From the NCBI GenBank assembly GCA_023213395.1, contig CM041465.1, positions 78,871,741-78,935,740 on the forward strand: DNA of 64,000 nucleotides, given 5' to 3'. Below, piece after piece: positions 9,844 through 20,662 of this stretch; positions within the stretch are counted from its first letter, which is position 1, and each line of letters begins with the position of its first letter. A model generated the notes under the pieces. It made no database searches and was not told where the DNA came from. It worked only from the letters and a program-made list of their open reading frames with translations. The DNA is from Cycas panzhihuaensis (lineage: Eukaryota > Cycadophyta). The translations under genes were made by a program, and so were the position numbers.

Positions 9844-10398
9844 TCAGAAAAAAACTAATATTAATTTGCATAAAAATGGTTGAAGAACCTTATTCATTAT
9901 GCTCTCAAAGGTGGCCAAAGCATTAGTTAGCTTGAATAGACTAACACAGAATTCAAACAGCCCTTTGTGGGTGTAAAAAGTTGTTTTGTATATGTCTTTA
10001 GCTTTAATGTGGATCTGATAATATCTTGAATGTAGATTGATCTTTGAAAAATACTTTGCTCTGTGTAACTCGTCCAAAAGGTCATCAATTCGGGGAATTT
10101 AATACTTGTTCTTGATTATGAGTTTGTTGAGTCCTTGGTAGTCTATGCACATGCGATATGATCTAACTTTCTTTTGAATTAATATGACTGGTGATGCAAA
10201 AGGGCTAGTGTTGGGGGTGATGTTCCCTTGTTGCAAGAGTTTTTGCATAATTTGTTTGATCTCCTTTCTGGAATGGTATCGATGCTGATAAGGTTGAATG
10301 TTTATAAGTGTTGCCTCAGAGGTAAACTTGATGTTCACATCCACAGCTTGGAGGTAACCCTTGGGGTGGTTCCTCAAAGACTTCATTGTATTGATCAA
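9844..10398 (-). pseudogene. B1 reverse transcriptase core (decayed)
   Basis: 10099-10398 gives the RT fingers: [34 protein letters not shown] and YRMCIDYQGLNKL. 9844-10077 gives DELHRAKYFSKINLHSRYYQI, where the first catalytic Asp (KIDL) is Asn, and then GLFEFCVSLFKLTNALATF. The active-site FFDD motif at about 9840-9855 is disrupted (VFF, then SDN). Both catalytic positions are therefore lost. Confidence 0.8.
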
Positions 10399-10547
10399 TG
10401 AGGGCCTAGACTTCTGTTGAAATATCCTTAATCACGATTTTGTAGCATGTTATCGTGTGTGATGTTGGGCTTTTATTCAATAGTTTCTCCATGTGATGCA
10501 AAGTCACTAGCTCAGTTGGCAGCATTGGGGGTGCCTACAACTTGTAT

Positions 10548-10870
10548 TTACGCCCCTTTTAGAAAAAACTCATGAAGTGAGTACTGTAGTTGGTGAAAAT
10601 ATTTCCTAGGTTTTTCAACCACTGTATTATGAGGATGACATCTACTCCTCAGATTGGCATGGAAAACATGCATATAGTGGTAGAATAGTTGGTTATTTGT
10701 AAATTCACCTTTTGGCAATATCCTCTGCATGGCATAGTCTTGTCATTAGCGATGGCAACCTAAGTGGTTGAATTTGCAGACCCAATTTCTTTGTAGTTGG
10801 CTCATTTATGAAGTTATGAGTGTTCCTACTATCCTCTAGGATTGCTACTTTTGCATTTTTTATCATACCT
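10548..10870 (-). pseudogene. B1 aspartic protease and linker (decayed)
   Basis: Near 10750-10870 the minus strand reads VAILEDSRNTHNFIN and KKLGLQIQP, matching VSILVDSGSTHNFID and EKLGLQVKP in B2 (38212-38292). The active-site DSG is DSR here, so the protease would be dead. 10548-10730 is the poorly conserved link towards RT. Confidence 0.7.
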
Positions 10871-10975
10871 TGGAATCGTAGTGTTTAAGGAGTGTTGACT
10901 TCACCAGTGATTTCTTGCAATGATATCTACACATTTTCGATATTTGTATTAAGTAATTCTTCAATTTTGGTTTTG

Positions 10976-11922
10976 TCACCTTGAACTTGATTGTTCTTGG
11001 AATTCTTCTGGAATGTCTATCTCCTCATGATTGATCATGAATACCATTTTGATTGGACACTTGTGGTCTCGATTCCATTTCCCCCTGCACTTAAAGCAAG
11101 TTCCTTTTTGAAGATGCTTTGCTTTAGAAGTTTTTCTCCCAATTGACCTTTCTTCATTTTGTTCAGTAAGGGAAGGTTCAACTTTTGTACTTGAATAGTT
11201 CCATTTGGTTGGAAACTCTGGCCCTAATATCTGGGAGGGTTGTTTTGACAAACATAACTCTATCTTACTTCTCAATGTTTAGCCTCCATATATGACGAAT
11301 TGCATCACTTAAGATCACTATACCCATTGTTTTTAAGTGGAATTTAATATTTCCTATGAGTTCAACGATATATGCTTCTATGAGTAGATTGTCTTCATTC
11401 TTCTTGTTGACTAGGTTGTATAGAGTTTGGAATTGCTTTGTATAAGTCTACACTAATCCCGTTTGTTGGAGATGCATAAGTTGGTCAGAATAATCTGTGT
11501 TCCGTAGGTCCTTGTATTGTTCTACAAGGCTTGTTTTCAAGAAGATGTTGTTGTAATGTTTGTCCCTTTATAAACTCGATTCCATCAATAGAACCATTTA
11601 AGAGATTTCCCATTTAAATGAAGGGATTCCAAGAGGATTTTCTCTTTCTTTGACAATTTGCACGCCTCAAAATAGATCTCTATTTGGATTATCCAACTGT
11701 AGTGTCTCTTGACTTATTTGGGTTAAATTTCTCTAAAAGAAATTTGGTATCCTTGAGCCCTTCTCTTGGCCCATCTTGATCCAACTTATCTTGCCACTCT
11801 TCTGAATCCCATTCTTGATCATCTCTTTCATTCCCAAATGTCCCTATTTCATCCTTAAGTTGTTCTTTCCCTTTAAGGGGTCCTTGGGTATTTTCTCTGA
11901 TCAATTGTTTGATCTCTTTCAT
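10976..11922 (-). pseudogene. B1 gag (decayed)
   Basis: 11689-11922 contains EGLKDTKFLLEKFNPNKSRDT, like the gag segment in B2 that reads LSLEKFDPKVSKN. 10976-11275 carries the zinc knuckle CFKCRGKWNRDHKC (Cys, Cys, His, Cys at residues 60, 63, 71 and 73), with the chromovirus spacing C-x2-C-x7-H-x-C. It is followed by PIKMVFMINHEE and IPEE, which is also shared with B2. The middle of gag (11276-11688) is broken by stops. Confidence 0.8.
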
Positions 11923-12151
11923 TTCCCTTTTTATGAGGGCTATGTCATCATGTCATCTACCTCAGAGTTTACATCCTATGTGGTTATTGATGCCTAATTC
12001 ATCATTTTGTCTGACTCAAGTCTTTTCATTGATCTTAACTATGTTATATGGGAAAAAAATTTTGGTCGTTTTTTCCTTCTTGGGTGCCCTGATTTCCTCT
12101 ACTAGGCTTCTAAATGTAGTGTTTTTTCTAAAAAGAAGACCTCAAAATTGA

Positions 12152-12164
12152 GGCTTTGATACCA
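12152..12164 (-). other. B1 primer binding site
   Basis: The minus strand reads TGGTATCAAAGCC, two bases from the 5' LTR end, the same spacing (AG) as in B2. Confidence 0.8.
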
Positions 12165-12166
12165 CT

Positions 12167-12830
12167 TGTGGGAATTCCACAGGGAATTCACACCCCAACA
12201 CAGATAGTATCCCCTCATAGAGCTACCTTCCATAGATTTATACAAGTAAACAAGCAATAAAAATAAATATTTGGCAAAGAACATCCATTCATAATACTAT
12301 CTTCTAGAGTTTCATATAGATAAACAAGCAACAAAAGCAAATATTGGAGTAAAAGGTACAATATTTATTTCTTTAAGATCACAAGACTAAATATTGCAAT
12401 GATACAACACCAATAAAACATGTACAAAAGTTGTACTTACAAGGAATGAAAATTGAGTCTTTTGCTTCCTCTTTGAGGCGAGGTGTCCTCCCAACAAGGC
12501 TCCTTAAGGCCAAAAATATGGCAGAGCCAAAAGTACAAATGATGATCCCAAACCAATGCCAAAAACACCTATAAATAGGTGACCAAACTACATTTTAAAT
12601 AGGTAAACCAAAATACTAAAGAAGTCAGCCATAATAACACGTGAATCAACCAAAATAAACATTAAGAAGTCGAGCAGAGTAACACCAGAATCAACCAAAA
12701 AAAAAAGATTAAGAAGTCAACCAAAATAACACCAGAATTAATCAGAATAAAGATGAAATAGTTAGCCAAAATAAAGATAAATAAGGTGCATGGCTAGACC
12801 AACCCATCTTTTGAGGTGTGAATGCTATAC
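12167..12830 (-). repeat. B1 5' LTR
   Basis: Pairs with 1304-1944. The plus-strand text starts TGTGGGAATTCCAC and ends GCTATAC(A). It contains a CTATAAATAGG-type TATA box near 12569-12579 (read CCTATTTATAGG on the minus strand). Confidence 0.85.
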
Positions 12831-12835
12831 AACTT

Positions 12836-13085
12836 CACCATTAGCTCTCAAGTAATATGAGGTTGAATTATGATGATTAATTATGAATGTTGTTGTCATC
12901 TCCTTTACAACCTCATTTAGAAAATGCAACCCTTGATCACTTACTAACTCCAAAGGGCAATCAAATCTCATTACTATCACATCGTAAAGAAATTTTATTG
13001 TGTTTATTGAATCTTCCACTATCTTGTCATCCCAATAATCTCCAATTATAATGTTGCGAGGGTTCTCTTTAGTCCCTACATTTAC
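12836..13085 (-). pseudogene. Gypsy element A: integrase core fragment
   Basis: Minus-strand protein: KFLYDVIVMRFDCPLELVSDQG, then HFLNEVVKEM and STSYYLRANGEV. This is the second catalytic Asp (VSDQG) and the region before the catalytic Glu of a Ty3/gypsy integrase. It stops exactly at the B1 insertion; VESSNKILK continues on the far side at about 1270-1298, so the Glu codon sits at the junction. Upstream (above 13085) the integrase start and RT are missing. Confidence 0.8.
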
Positions 13086-14160
13086 TTTTGTTGATTTTGC
13101 TTCTTCACTCCTTATTTGTTAATCCCCTGTCACCTTGTGCGTTGGGGTTTCTTCTACCAGCCTTTGCTCATACTGTAATTTTGTGTATTCAAGAGAGAAG
13201 TTGTGAGCTTCCCCTTCCTCTTCGTCGTCCTTACTTTCTAATGTCCAAATAGCTAACATGGATTTTGTTTGTTCAACCGCTATACTCATTTTCCGAATAC
13301 ATGTTAATACCCTATTTATAGTTTTATTTCTTGATGAATAGGAAAAAGATTTGATAAATATTTTTTTCATACTATCCTAGCAAACTTTCTCAACTTTTTC
13401 TCATCTAGGAAACCATTATTTACCTAGTTTGCTCAATGTATGAAAGAATAAGTGTCCCCAATCACTTTTAGGGGTGCTTTGAGTTCTCTAGGCTTGTTTG
13501 CATTGATTGATATGTCTTTTCAGGCATTCTCCTACCAAGAAAGGGATAACGGAAAACTCTTTGGGCGAGTCAAACCTTAACCTAAAAATGCTTGAATTTG
13601 TACCTAGTTATGAAGTAGGGTTTGGTGAGCCAAATACCACCATCAAGCTAGGCCACGAAGGGTGAGGACAAAGTCCATCACCCAACGAGATTTTTCCAAG
13701 ATTCTATAGTCCAACTAGCAGTCCATGCACTAGATTAGATGGTTAGTTCCATCTAACTCCTTGCCTTAAAATGGAGTTACTACTTTTTCAATAAAAGGGG
13801 TTCTCTCCTATCTTCGGGTATGGGAGGTCTATAATTAAAGGAGGGTTCTCTCAAGGTCTTTCTATATGATGTTGTCTCCTAGGGCCACAATCCCACATAG
13901 CTATTCTCCATAGAATTATCACTAGGTGGATGTGCCTTGAGAAAGGAAGAGGAGGACCTAGGGCTAGTTTCATTGGTATAGGCAAGGGGAGTAAAGGGAA
14001 ATTCTACCACCGGTTTTGTCCTAGAAGTATAGTGGAGGCTAGGGTCTAAGAGAAGATTGACCAGATCTTCTAAAAAGAACATGTTCAGGTTAGGGATAGG
14101 GAAAGGGTTGGGGTTAGGGGTAGGGTTTTAAGTAGAAGATAGGGAATTTTATTTTATTTT
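13086..14160. other. No recognisable gene; replaces RT region of element A
   Basis: RT, RNase H and the integrase finger of element A should lie here on the minus strand. No matching motif was found in any frame. The one 83-codon reading frame at 13119-13370 (minus) resembles nothing I know. The block is either another insertion or the result of deletion and decay. Confidence 0.4.
14087..14130 (+). repeat. G-rich telomere-like block
   Basis: It holds repeated GGTTAGGG, GGGTTGGGG and GGGTAGGGTTTT words, resembling degenerate plant telomere repeat (TTTAGGG). It contains enough G-runs for a G-quadruplex on the plus strand. Confidence 0.45.
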
Positions 14161-14681
14161 CACTTGCACTCTATTTTAGGGCTTTCTTGTAAACAAATGT
14201 TCACTAGATGTTCATACATACCTTTATTGACTATGTTGTTTTCTAATTTACCTATGTTATTCCTATTACTAAAATCAATATAATCAAAGTTGTTGTCACT
14301 ATTATTATTCATGTCAAATGTTGTACATATAGAAAGTAAGTTACAATGGAAAGAGGGGGGATCCTCCCCAAAAAATTGCCTCATCTAATAGTTAATTAAA
14401 CTTTTCACACCTTCTTCATCAGAGGAACACTCTGATTGAAGCTCCCTATAGTAGTTAGGCTCACTTTTGTTGGTGATATTCATTGTGTCAGTTTCCTCAA
14501 TAGTGTGATAGAGATTTGCTTCATCGAATGTTGAAGAGCTTTCCTCACTTGCAATGGTGGTGCTTGAAGCATCATCAACCATAGTCTTCACTATATATTT
14601 CCCCTTATTCAACATGAGTAATACCACTTCATTACCTCCATCAAACAAGGTGAATGCACATCTCTCCAACTTTGTAAACAT
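14160..14681 (-). pseudogene. Element A: region after protease, unknown
   Basis: Two abutting minus-strand frames (14385-14681 and 14160-14384) lie downstream of the protease of A. The first contains a Ser/Thr/Glu-rich acidic run (TIASEESSSTFDE, QSECSSDEEG); the second is Asn-rich (DMNNNSDNNFDY). This may be the spacer between protease and RT in A. No motif allows a firm function. Confidence 0.4.
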
Positions 14682-14806
14682 TCAGTTTGATAAAGCCATG
14701 GTCATCCTAAAAGCATTGGATAAGTCACCATGCCTCTTACTATCTCCACAATTGTGCAATAGATAGGTATTACAATCCCAACAACATTCACTTTTACATT
14801 TAGGAG

Positions 14807-15130
14807 TCATCCCACTAGTTTCATAAATAACTCATTTTCTAGTTTGAGAGAAAAGTTGGTAGATTTCAACTTGGGACTCCCCAACTTATTCCATGTGGCT
14901 ATGGGTAATACGTTTACTACCGCTCCACCATCTATAATCACATTTGAAAAATTTTCACCCAAGATGCTAATAGTAACTGAGGGATCTATATCATATGATG
15001 GCATAATTTTATTGAGGTTATTTGTCACCTCTTTTGACTGTAATACCCCTGTCTTAATCCATTTAATTACTTGTTCCAAGGGAATCATCAGTTGTAATTG
15101 TTTTGCCAAATTCTCCATTACAACCAACAC
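14807..15130 (-). pseudogene. Element A retropepsin-like protease
   Basis: Protein of 107 codons with VTISILGENFSNVIIDGGAV, NVLPIATWNKLG and STNFSLKL. The IIDGGAVVNVLP stretch fits the gypsy protease active site (usually IDSGSxxN or IDGGSxVN) with the catalytic Asp kept, followed by the usual hydrophobic segment. It would cut the Gag-Pol product. It lies 5' of the unknown acidic region and 3' of the gag end on the minus strand. The frame is open, but its flanks are broken. Confidence 0.65.
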
Positions 15131-15620
15131 TTAGAGAATGTCCTATGTCGATAACCCTTCAGACAAAGTTTTTGCTTTCAGTGTAGGAAGAAATTGATTT
15201 GACACCCGTTCCTTTTCCCTTCGGCTAATTACTCGTTCCTTTGTTTTTCAAACCTCACCTGACCCTTTCTCCTTGGCCTTGTGTTTCCTTGTATAAACTT
15301 GCTTGATTTCTGGTTTGCCTTTTGGTAGGATTTTGTAGCTTCTTCTCTGACAACATCTTCCAATATTTTTTTTGATACTACAAATCTATCGATTTCTATC
15401 AGAGGGTTAGGATATTCATCCTCTTCCTTTGCTTTCCTTTTTCCACTTCTAGTTCAAAAATTTATGTTTTTTGGTGAATTGGGGATAATTGTCATTAAAC
15501 TTATCATTTTTCCCTTACTCTTGCAATGCTTCGTAGAGTGGGTACTTGGCCCACAATTCCTATATATAAATGGGAACTTTGCATGGGTTTTTGCTACTCT
15601 ATAGTTCGATTTCCAATCCC
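15131..15620 (-). pseudogene. Element A gag C-terminus with damaged zinc knuckle
   Basis: On the minus strand near 15525-15600 the frame reads FIYRNCGPSTHSTKHCKS. This fits C-x2-C-x4-H-x4-C, except that the first Cys is Tyr (TGT to TAT). Downstream is a charged linker (KRKAKEEDEYPNPLIEID and VVREEATK) leading to the protease. This places gag and protease of A in the usual order. Confidence 0.55.
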
Positions 15621-16633
15621 TAAACTACAAACACACCAAATGATGTCCCATCGGTGGCTTCTTGTTGGAGCTTTCTAGTATTGTCCTAGTAGTATATGAT
15701 GTTCTAGTCGAATTGCCACCTCTTCCTCAAGCTCTACCATGTTGGTTTTTTCCATGTCCATTGAAGTAACATCCATTCATATTGTGATTATCTATATCAC
15801 AAATATGACACCATGTGCTATGTTTTTTTACTACATTGTCTTTCTCATTTAGGTCGCATTCCTTTGTGGAATGTGAATCTTTGTCTCAAATGTGATACCA
15901 CTTCTCCACTTGAGGTTCCTCATACTATAATCCATAATCTTTTCTCCATTTGTCATATTTGTAGCTATGATATTCATTCAACTTATGTATGTCAACATTG
16001 ATTCTCTCTGTCTCTATCTCATTTTTTGAGAGATAATTCTATTGCTTCATTACTTAGACATTTTTGAAATCTCTCCTAAAATTCTTTTTTGATGTTTTTC
16101 CATGTCTTTGTTAGATCCAATTGTTTATACCATGCTAAGGGTACACCTCACGATGAGTAGGAGAATCTTGCTTTAATCCTTACATCCTCTGTTATTTTCT
16201 TCATATCCACCAAATTTTGAAATAAGTAGACATGTTTGCTCCCATTTGTCATGTCATCAAAGAATAGCCTCCCAAACTCCCTTTGGTCTACCATTTTTAA
16301 AACCCTTAGTGATATCTTTCCTCCCCGCTACTTTCTTTTATGAATAATGGATTACCGAAGGGCGATTTTGTTTTAACTAAATTACCTCTTCACACCATAA
16401 TAATTGTATAGCTAGTAGTGTTTCAATTACAAATAATTGCTCTCACTACTTATCAGGTGTATCCTCAAATAATTTCCTTGTGCAATGGTCCTCCCAATAT
16501 GCTAAAGGACCTTTCTCCACCTTCTCTTCATTGTCACCCATGCTCTTCAAACTATCTTCATCATTTGACTCTTCTATTTTGCCTAGGGATTATTTTTCTT
16601 CCTCTAAAGATTTGTTTTCCAATATTGTTGCTT
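15621..16633 (-). other. Element A gag interior, too decayed to assign
   Basis: About 1 kb between the recognisable ends of A gag. Short minus-strand segments such as GRGGNSTRTSYTTRT (near 15700) look gag-like, but stops interrupt every frame and no conserved capsid motif was found. Confidence 0.35.
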
Positions 16634-17059
16634 TCAGTTCCAATTTTTCTTACAAGATCTCTTCTTCTCTAATGTTTTATCTTTTTTAGGAGTCTCCAAT
16701 TGTTTTTCCAAATTTTTTTCTTTCCTTTTCACACTTTCTTTTTCTTCTTCAAACAATGTCGGGGCTATAGATGCAGTTATGTGGCTAAGCAAGTCAAATT
16801 CAATTGGGGCAAGGGTTAATACCATTGATTCCCTCCCATCCTGATTTTGTTCAATGGGCGTCTGTGCTCCACTTGACTAAGACTCCTCGACAGACCTCCG
16901 CTTGGTCTTGTCATTTCTTAAATAATTCACCCTCTTGCTTCTTTGTATCTTTCGCTCATTCTCCCATCTTATTGCTCTTTGTTTCCTTGACTCTAGTATT
17001 CTCTTAGGTAAAGGTTTTTTAAGTGGCTCAATCACCTTCGAAGGCCATTTTAGTGTCAT
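16634..17059 (-). pseudogene. Element A N-terminal charged region (gag-like)
   Basis: Two minus-strand frames: 16634-16825 is Lys/Glu-rich (EEEKESVKRKEKNLEKQLET, coiled-coil-like), and 16877-17059 is strongly basic (SRKQRAIRWENERKIQRSKR). They lie upstream of the knuckle-bearing segment, so a gag N-terminus is the natural reading, but no family motif confirms it. Confidence 0.4.
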
Positions 17060-18110
17060 TAGAAAGTCCCCTGGTTGTTGAAGACTTAGTTACAACCCAC
17101 CATCATACTAGCAGCTAGGGTGGCTTGGTCTTTAGGCATTAGTTGAAAATCTCTAACTCTTTCCCCCCACTAGTGGACTTAGGAAACAGAATCAATGTTG
17201 ACCTTACTTTCCACTCCTTGGTAAGTACACTTGTCAAGAGTCACTTCCAGTAATCTATCTCGGGCTTATGTCAACATATGGGTCTTTTAACACATACACC
17301 ATATAAGTACATAATACATCATAATAACACCATCATGAATTCTAAATAACATCATATTATTAGTGTAACATTCATCATAGCATCACTAATCAATTAGAAT
17401 ATCAACACATGATACACAGTTTCCACATATATCATTATTGGAATGTTTATACATTATATAGCTCTTGCTCATATCTTTAAGCACATGACACTAGATCAAA
17501 TGACTTGGGTATCGCCCTTGAGAACACACCATAGATCAAATAACTCAAGTTTCACACTGGAATGGTGGAGAAATGATCGATAAATACCCAAATATCTGCC
17601 TTTTGCGGAATGGTTGTGACTTATGGTCATAACCATTCCTTTTCATAACAAGGTGACCTTTCACATTCATTACGCATTAACAATAATTAATCCAAAGTAC
17701 AATGACCATACACACGTGGGAATCTAGCATCATCCATTCTAGAATGTAACTTTTCTATTGTTGTATGTGTTCCATGCATTCCTTGATATATGTTCCATGT
17801 ACATTCTTGAATGTATTGCATTATGTTCTAAAGCAGACCTTGTTAATCGTTCCGTGAGAGTTCCCTTTGGGCATCTTTCATTGGATTCTATCATGCATTC
17901 CTCTATACAATCCCTTGTTGATACATTCTTGCACTCATCATGCTATGTTAAACATATTTTGCTAAAATTTTCATTGTCCAGGGTGCACAGGTGCTATATT
18001 TAGCCCCAACATTCATGCCTTATGTAAATCAAGTCCAAAAACATATGTTAGAGGAACAAAGATCGATGACCTATTGGATCCAAAATTGTGGTGGTTAGTT
18101 AGGAGTTTAT
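17060..18110. other. No gene found; possible 5' LTR area of element A
   Basis: AT-rich, no coding signal. 17560-17960 contains repeated ATGCATTCC and GGAATG words, loosely like those at 420-530, as would be expected if both are LTR remnants of A. No primer site could be recognised, so this is a suggestion only. Confidence 0.3.
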
Positions 18111-18813
18111 GTTGCATGATTCATGAGAGAAACGTTCATGTATTCTCATGCTAAGATATTGACAACCCTTTAAGAGGTGCAAGAGGGAATGCACCTACAT
18201 TGGAGTGAATACATGGCACAATTGCTCCATAAACAATTATAGGAGGTGAAAGGGCCAAAAACAACCTTTAAGCATCCTTCATTATTGTTAGGTATGTTGT
18301 TTGCTCAAATTCTTACGATACAGTTGCCCCAAGTGGAAATTGAGGATGAATGGACCCTATTACAACAATGGATGGGTGCATTTCCTATGGAGGTTTGCTC
18401 TGAGAAGTTAGACATTTAGTTAACATAACAATGAGGCATATTGTTTATGGTTTTGAGGTGCTCCACACCCCACCCATCCTCATTGTTTAGAGAAGAAGGC
18501 TAGAAAATAGATGCAATAGGTGGTTGGGTCAGCGACAGAAATAGAATCAACAGAGGACACAACCCCATAATGATCAACAAAGTTGGGTGAGGGAACTTCC
18601 CAAGGTGACGAAAGTTTTGGAGATAAATTCCAACAAATGAAGGGATGGCTGGATGAACTTGTGGGAAAACAAAGGCATAAACGACAACAAATTGCAAAGA
18701 TACAAATATATTTAAAAGAGAAACATTGAAGGTGGAAATTTTGATGAAAATCAATGAAGACATGATAGAATTAGCGCAAAAAATGGATGTACCAATTGAC
18801 GAGCTATAGGAAC
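18110..18813 (+). pseudogene. Unidentified coding relic interrupted by copia-1
   Basis: Between about 18200 and 18420 one plus-strand frame gives a protein-like run: SLLLGMLFAQILTIQLPQ, then EIEDEWTLLQQWMGAFPMEV, with few stops. Near 18740-18806 KINEDMIELAQKMDVPIDEL follows. Copia-1 interrupts just after this point, and the same sort of sequence (ELARE) may resume at 25463. I do not recognise the family. Several stops make it a relic. Confidence 0.4.
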
Positions 18814-19041
18814 TGTTGGAATATAATGTCTTATCCTCTAAGTACTAGCATCTTTTGTTAGTAACTTAACTGTAGCATATACTGTCAGTCATGTAATATA
18901 TCTGTAACATATCATGTTAGTTATGCCTCTAACCCTAATCTCTAATTAGAGGCCTCTTGTATAAATATGTATTGCACCTCTCAATACAAGACAAGTCTTT
19001 TCAGTCTTCTCTTGCTCTTATCTTTTATTGTTGCCCTGACA
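18814..19041 (+). repeat. Copia-1 5' LTR
   Basis: 228 bp, starts TGTTGGAATATAATG and ends CCTGACA. It contains GTATAAATATGT (TATA box, about 18958-18969) and matches 25232-25459 almost base for base. Confidence 0.95.
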
Positions 19042-19055
19042 TGGTATCAGAGCCA
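19042..19055 (+). other. Copia-1 primer binding site
   Basis: TGGTATCAGAGCCA directly abuts the LTR, the classical initiator Met-tRNA site. Confidence 0.9.
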
Positions 19056-20165
19056 CAGTCTACTATTTTTCCCTCCTAAAAGAGAGATTTCATATCATCG
19101 TGCGAACTGACTGAACAACCGTATGGAACAAATTTTGACCTGCTCAGAATCAGACGAAATTTGGTGAGCAGGTGCGCCTCTCTGAGCTAATCAACTTTGT
19201 CTAAAGGCACAGAGTCAGATTCTCAACCATTGGCCCTAAATCTAAAGAAAACTAGTGGCTGCTCATGTGAAGCTTCATTTGTTCATCACTTGTTATACAA
19301 TTAATCATCTAAGGCAAAATCAGTATTAATCGAAAGCTCTTGAGAAGAGCTTTCATTTGATATATGATTCAACCCTGTTCATTGCACATGTGAGGAAAAA
19401 TGAAGGAAAAAACCCAGAAACCCTAACTACAGATCCAAAGTTCGGGAGTTATTTTGTTAGCAACAAAAAGGCTGATAAAAAATCTAAGACCAGATTTGGA
19501 TTCCTCTTGAGAAAATCTCTCTTTTGAGTTTGATTTTAATTAATTATGAGAAAGTCAATTTTTTGCCTCTTTTCTAGGTCCATACATTAGTCCATAAGAC
19601 TAAACGTATATTAAAGGTTCATCATAATTAGGAAAGTTCTTTCAATCTTGTTTAACTTGTCATATAATCATTTTACATCTTTCCACTTGCTCATTTTTCT
19701 TATTAAAGTTTTTTAAGATATATATATATCAGTAGTTGCACCATATTTTCCCTATCGCATGGGTAGATAACTCTGCTTGGCAACTACCCGTTCCCAACCA
19801 TAGAGACCCTATTCCGAGGGTCTATAAAAATTGCACTGCATATGTCGTTATTGGCTAAGCATGCTTGGATTTTAAACCAATGTGTGAAGTGAGGGGATAT
19901 GAAAGGACCCAATCCCTAAGCCTTAGATACAGCTTGGTCATGGATTTGAGCCTCCACATACTAGAAGGTATATCGAAGGACCCAATAGGACCTTGAGCCC
20001 ATCCTAGAATAGGAAGCCCGACTAGCCGCCAAAGTCTCATAGTGCAGTGGTAAGAAGTTAGCACCACAAAGCTACCTGTCACGAATCTCATTTAGAGATT
20101 TATAGACATGCCTATGAGTCCAGGCAATCCCAAGTCTAAACTTAGTAGAGTTCATTTACCTTATC
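19056..20165 (+). other. Copia-1 leader, non-coding
   Basis: About 1.1 kb without a supported gene. The second half (from about 19740) looks unlike typical leader and includes a tRNA-like block near 20025-20110, so part of it may be an inserted SINE. Confidence 0.45.
20025..20110 (+). repeat. Possible tRNA-derived SINE head
   Basis: A pol III A-box-like TAGTGCAGTGG (20040-20050) is followed 38 bp later by a B-box-like GTCACGAATCTC (20078-20089; consensus GGTTCGANTCC). Spacing and order suit a tRNA-derived promoter. No poly-A tail or target duplication was confirmed. Confidence 0.4.
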
Positions 20166-20662
20166 ATGGCCTTCTCACTCCGCCTTGCTGATTCCAAGAA
20201 ACTCACCAGGGACAACTAAGAGTCGGGGAAGACCAAAATGCACTCCATCCTTATGGCTCAAGGAGCATGGGACCAAACAGAGAACATCAAACTAGAACCA
20301 GTAGATGTGGCTAAGAAGAAGATATATCTTAAGTAGAGAGGCCTTGCCCTTGCCTCTATTACACTATCTATTGTTGATGCCATTTTACCTCACATAGCTA
20401 GTGTTGTCACCCCTCATGAGTCCTAGACAACATTGAAGACTCTATATGCTCAGAAGAATACTGCTCGTATCATGGCCCTAAAAAATCAAATGGCCTTACT
20501 GAAGATGTCAGAATATGAAGATTTTGCAGTATTTCTTACTCTCTTCAAATTACTGCATGAGGACTTGGGTCTATCGGGGTCACATAGTTTGATGGGGACC
20601 TTATCAACCTCATAATACACAAGCTCCCTACTCGATTCAGACATTTCCTCAATTCCTACAAG
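20166..20662 (+). pseudogene. Copia-1 gag N-terminus (DUF4219/UBN2)
   Basis: ATG at 20166 opens MAFSLRLADSKKLTRDN. A stop follows where the family has NYxxW, then ESG, SILMAQGAWDQTE, TTLKTLYAQKNTARI and LKNQMALLKMSEYED, the UBN2 pattern of plant copia gag (capsid). In-frame stops at the NY site, after KKKIYLK and before TTLKTLYA break it; in family members the last reads W (TGG to TAG). The capsid would package the element RNA. Confidence 0.75.

Larger units (their letters stand above)
1304..12830 (-). mobile_element. Ty3/gypsy chromovirus B1, disrupted by nested elements
   Basis: Minus-strand LTR retrotransposon with two recognisable LTRs of about 650 bp, a primer binding site, and decayed gag, protease, RT, RNase H, integrase and chromodomain in the usual order. 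Both outer junctions carry AACTT (1299-1303 and 12831-12835), taken as the target duplication; the terminal T/A of the LTR overlaps it, so the exact edge is uncertain by one base. It sits inside the integrase gene of element A. Its own RNase H is split by N1 at 3723-9385. Excluding N1 it would be about 5.9 kb, normal for a chromovirus. Many stops, and a catalytic Asp of integrase replaced by Asn, show it is inactive. Confidence 0.85.

Noticed and set aside
17060-18110. Full 5' LTR of element A
   Set aside because: Only loose word sharing with 1-650, no primer site and no clear edges; kept as a suggestion, not annotated as an LTR.
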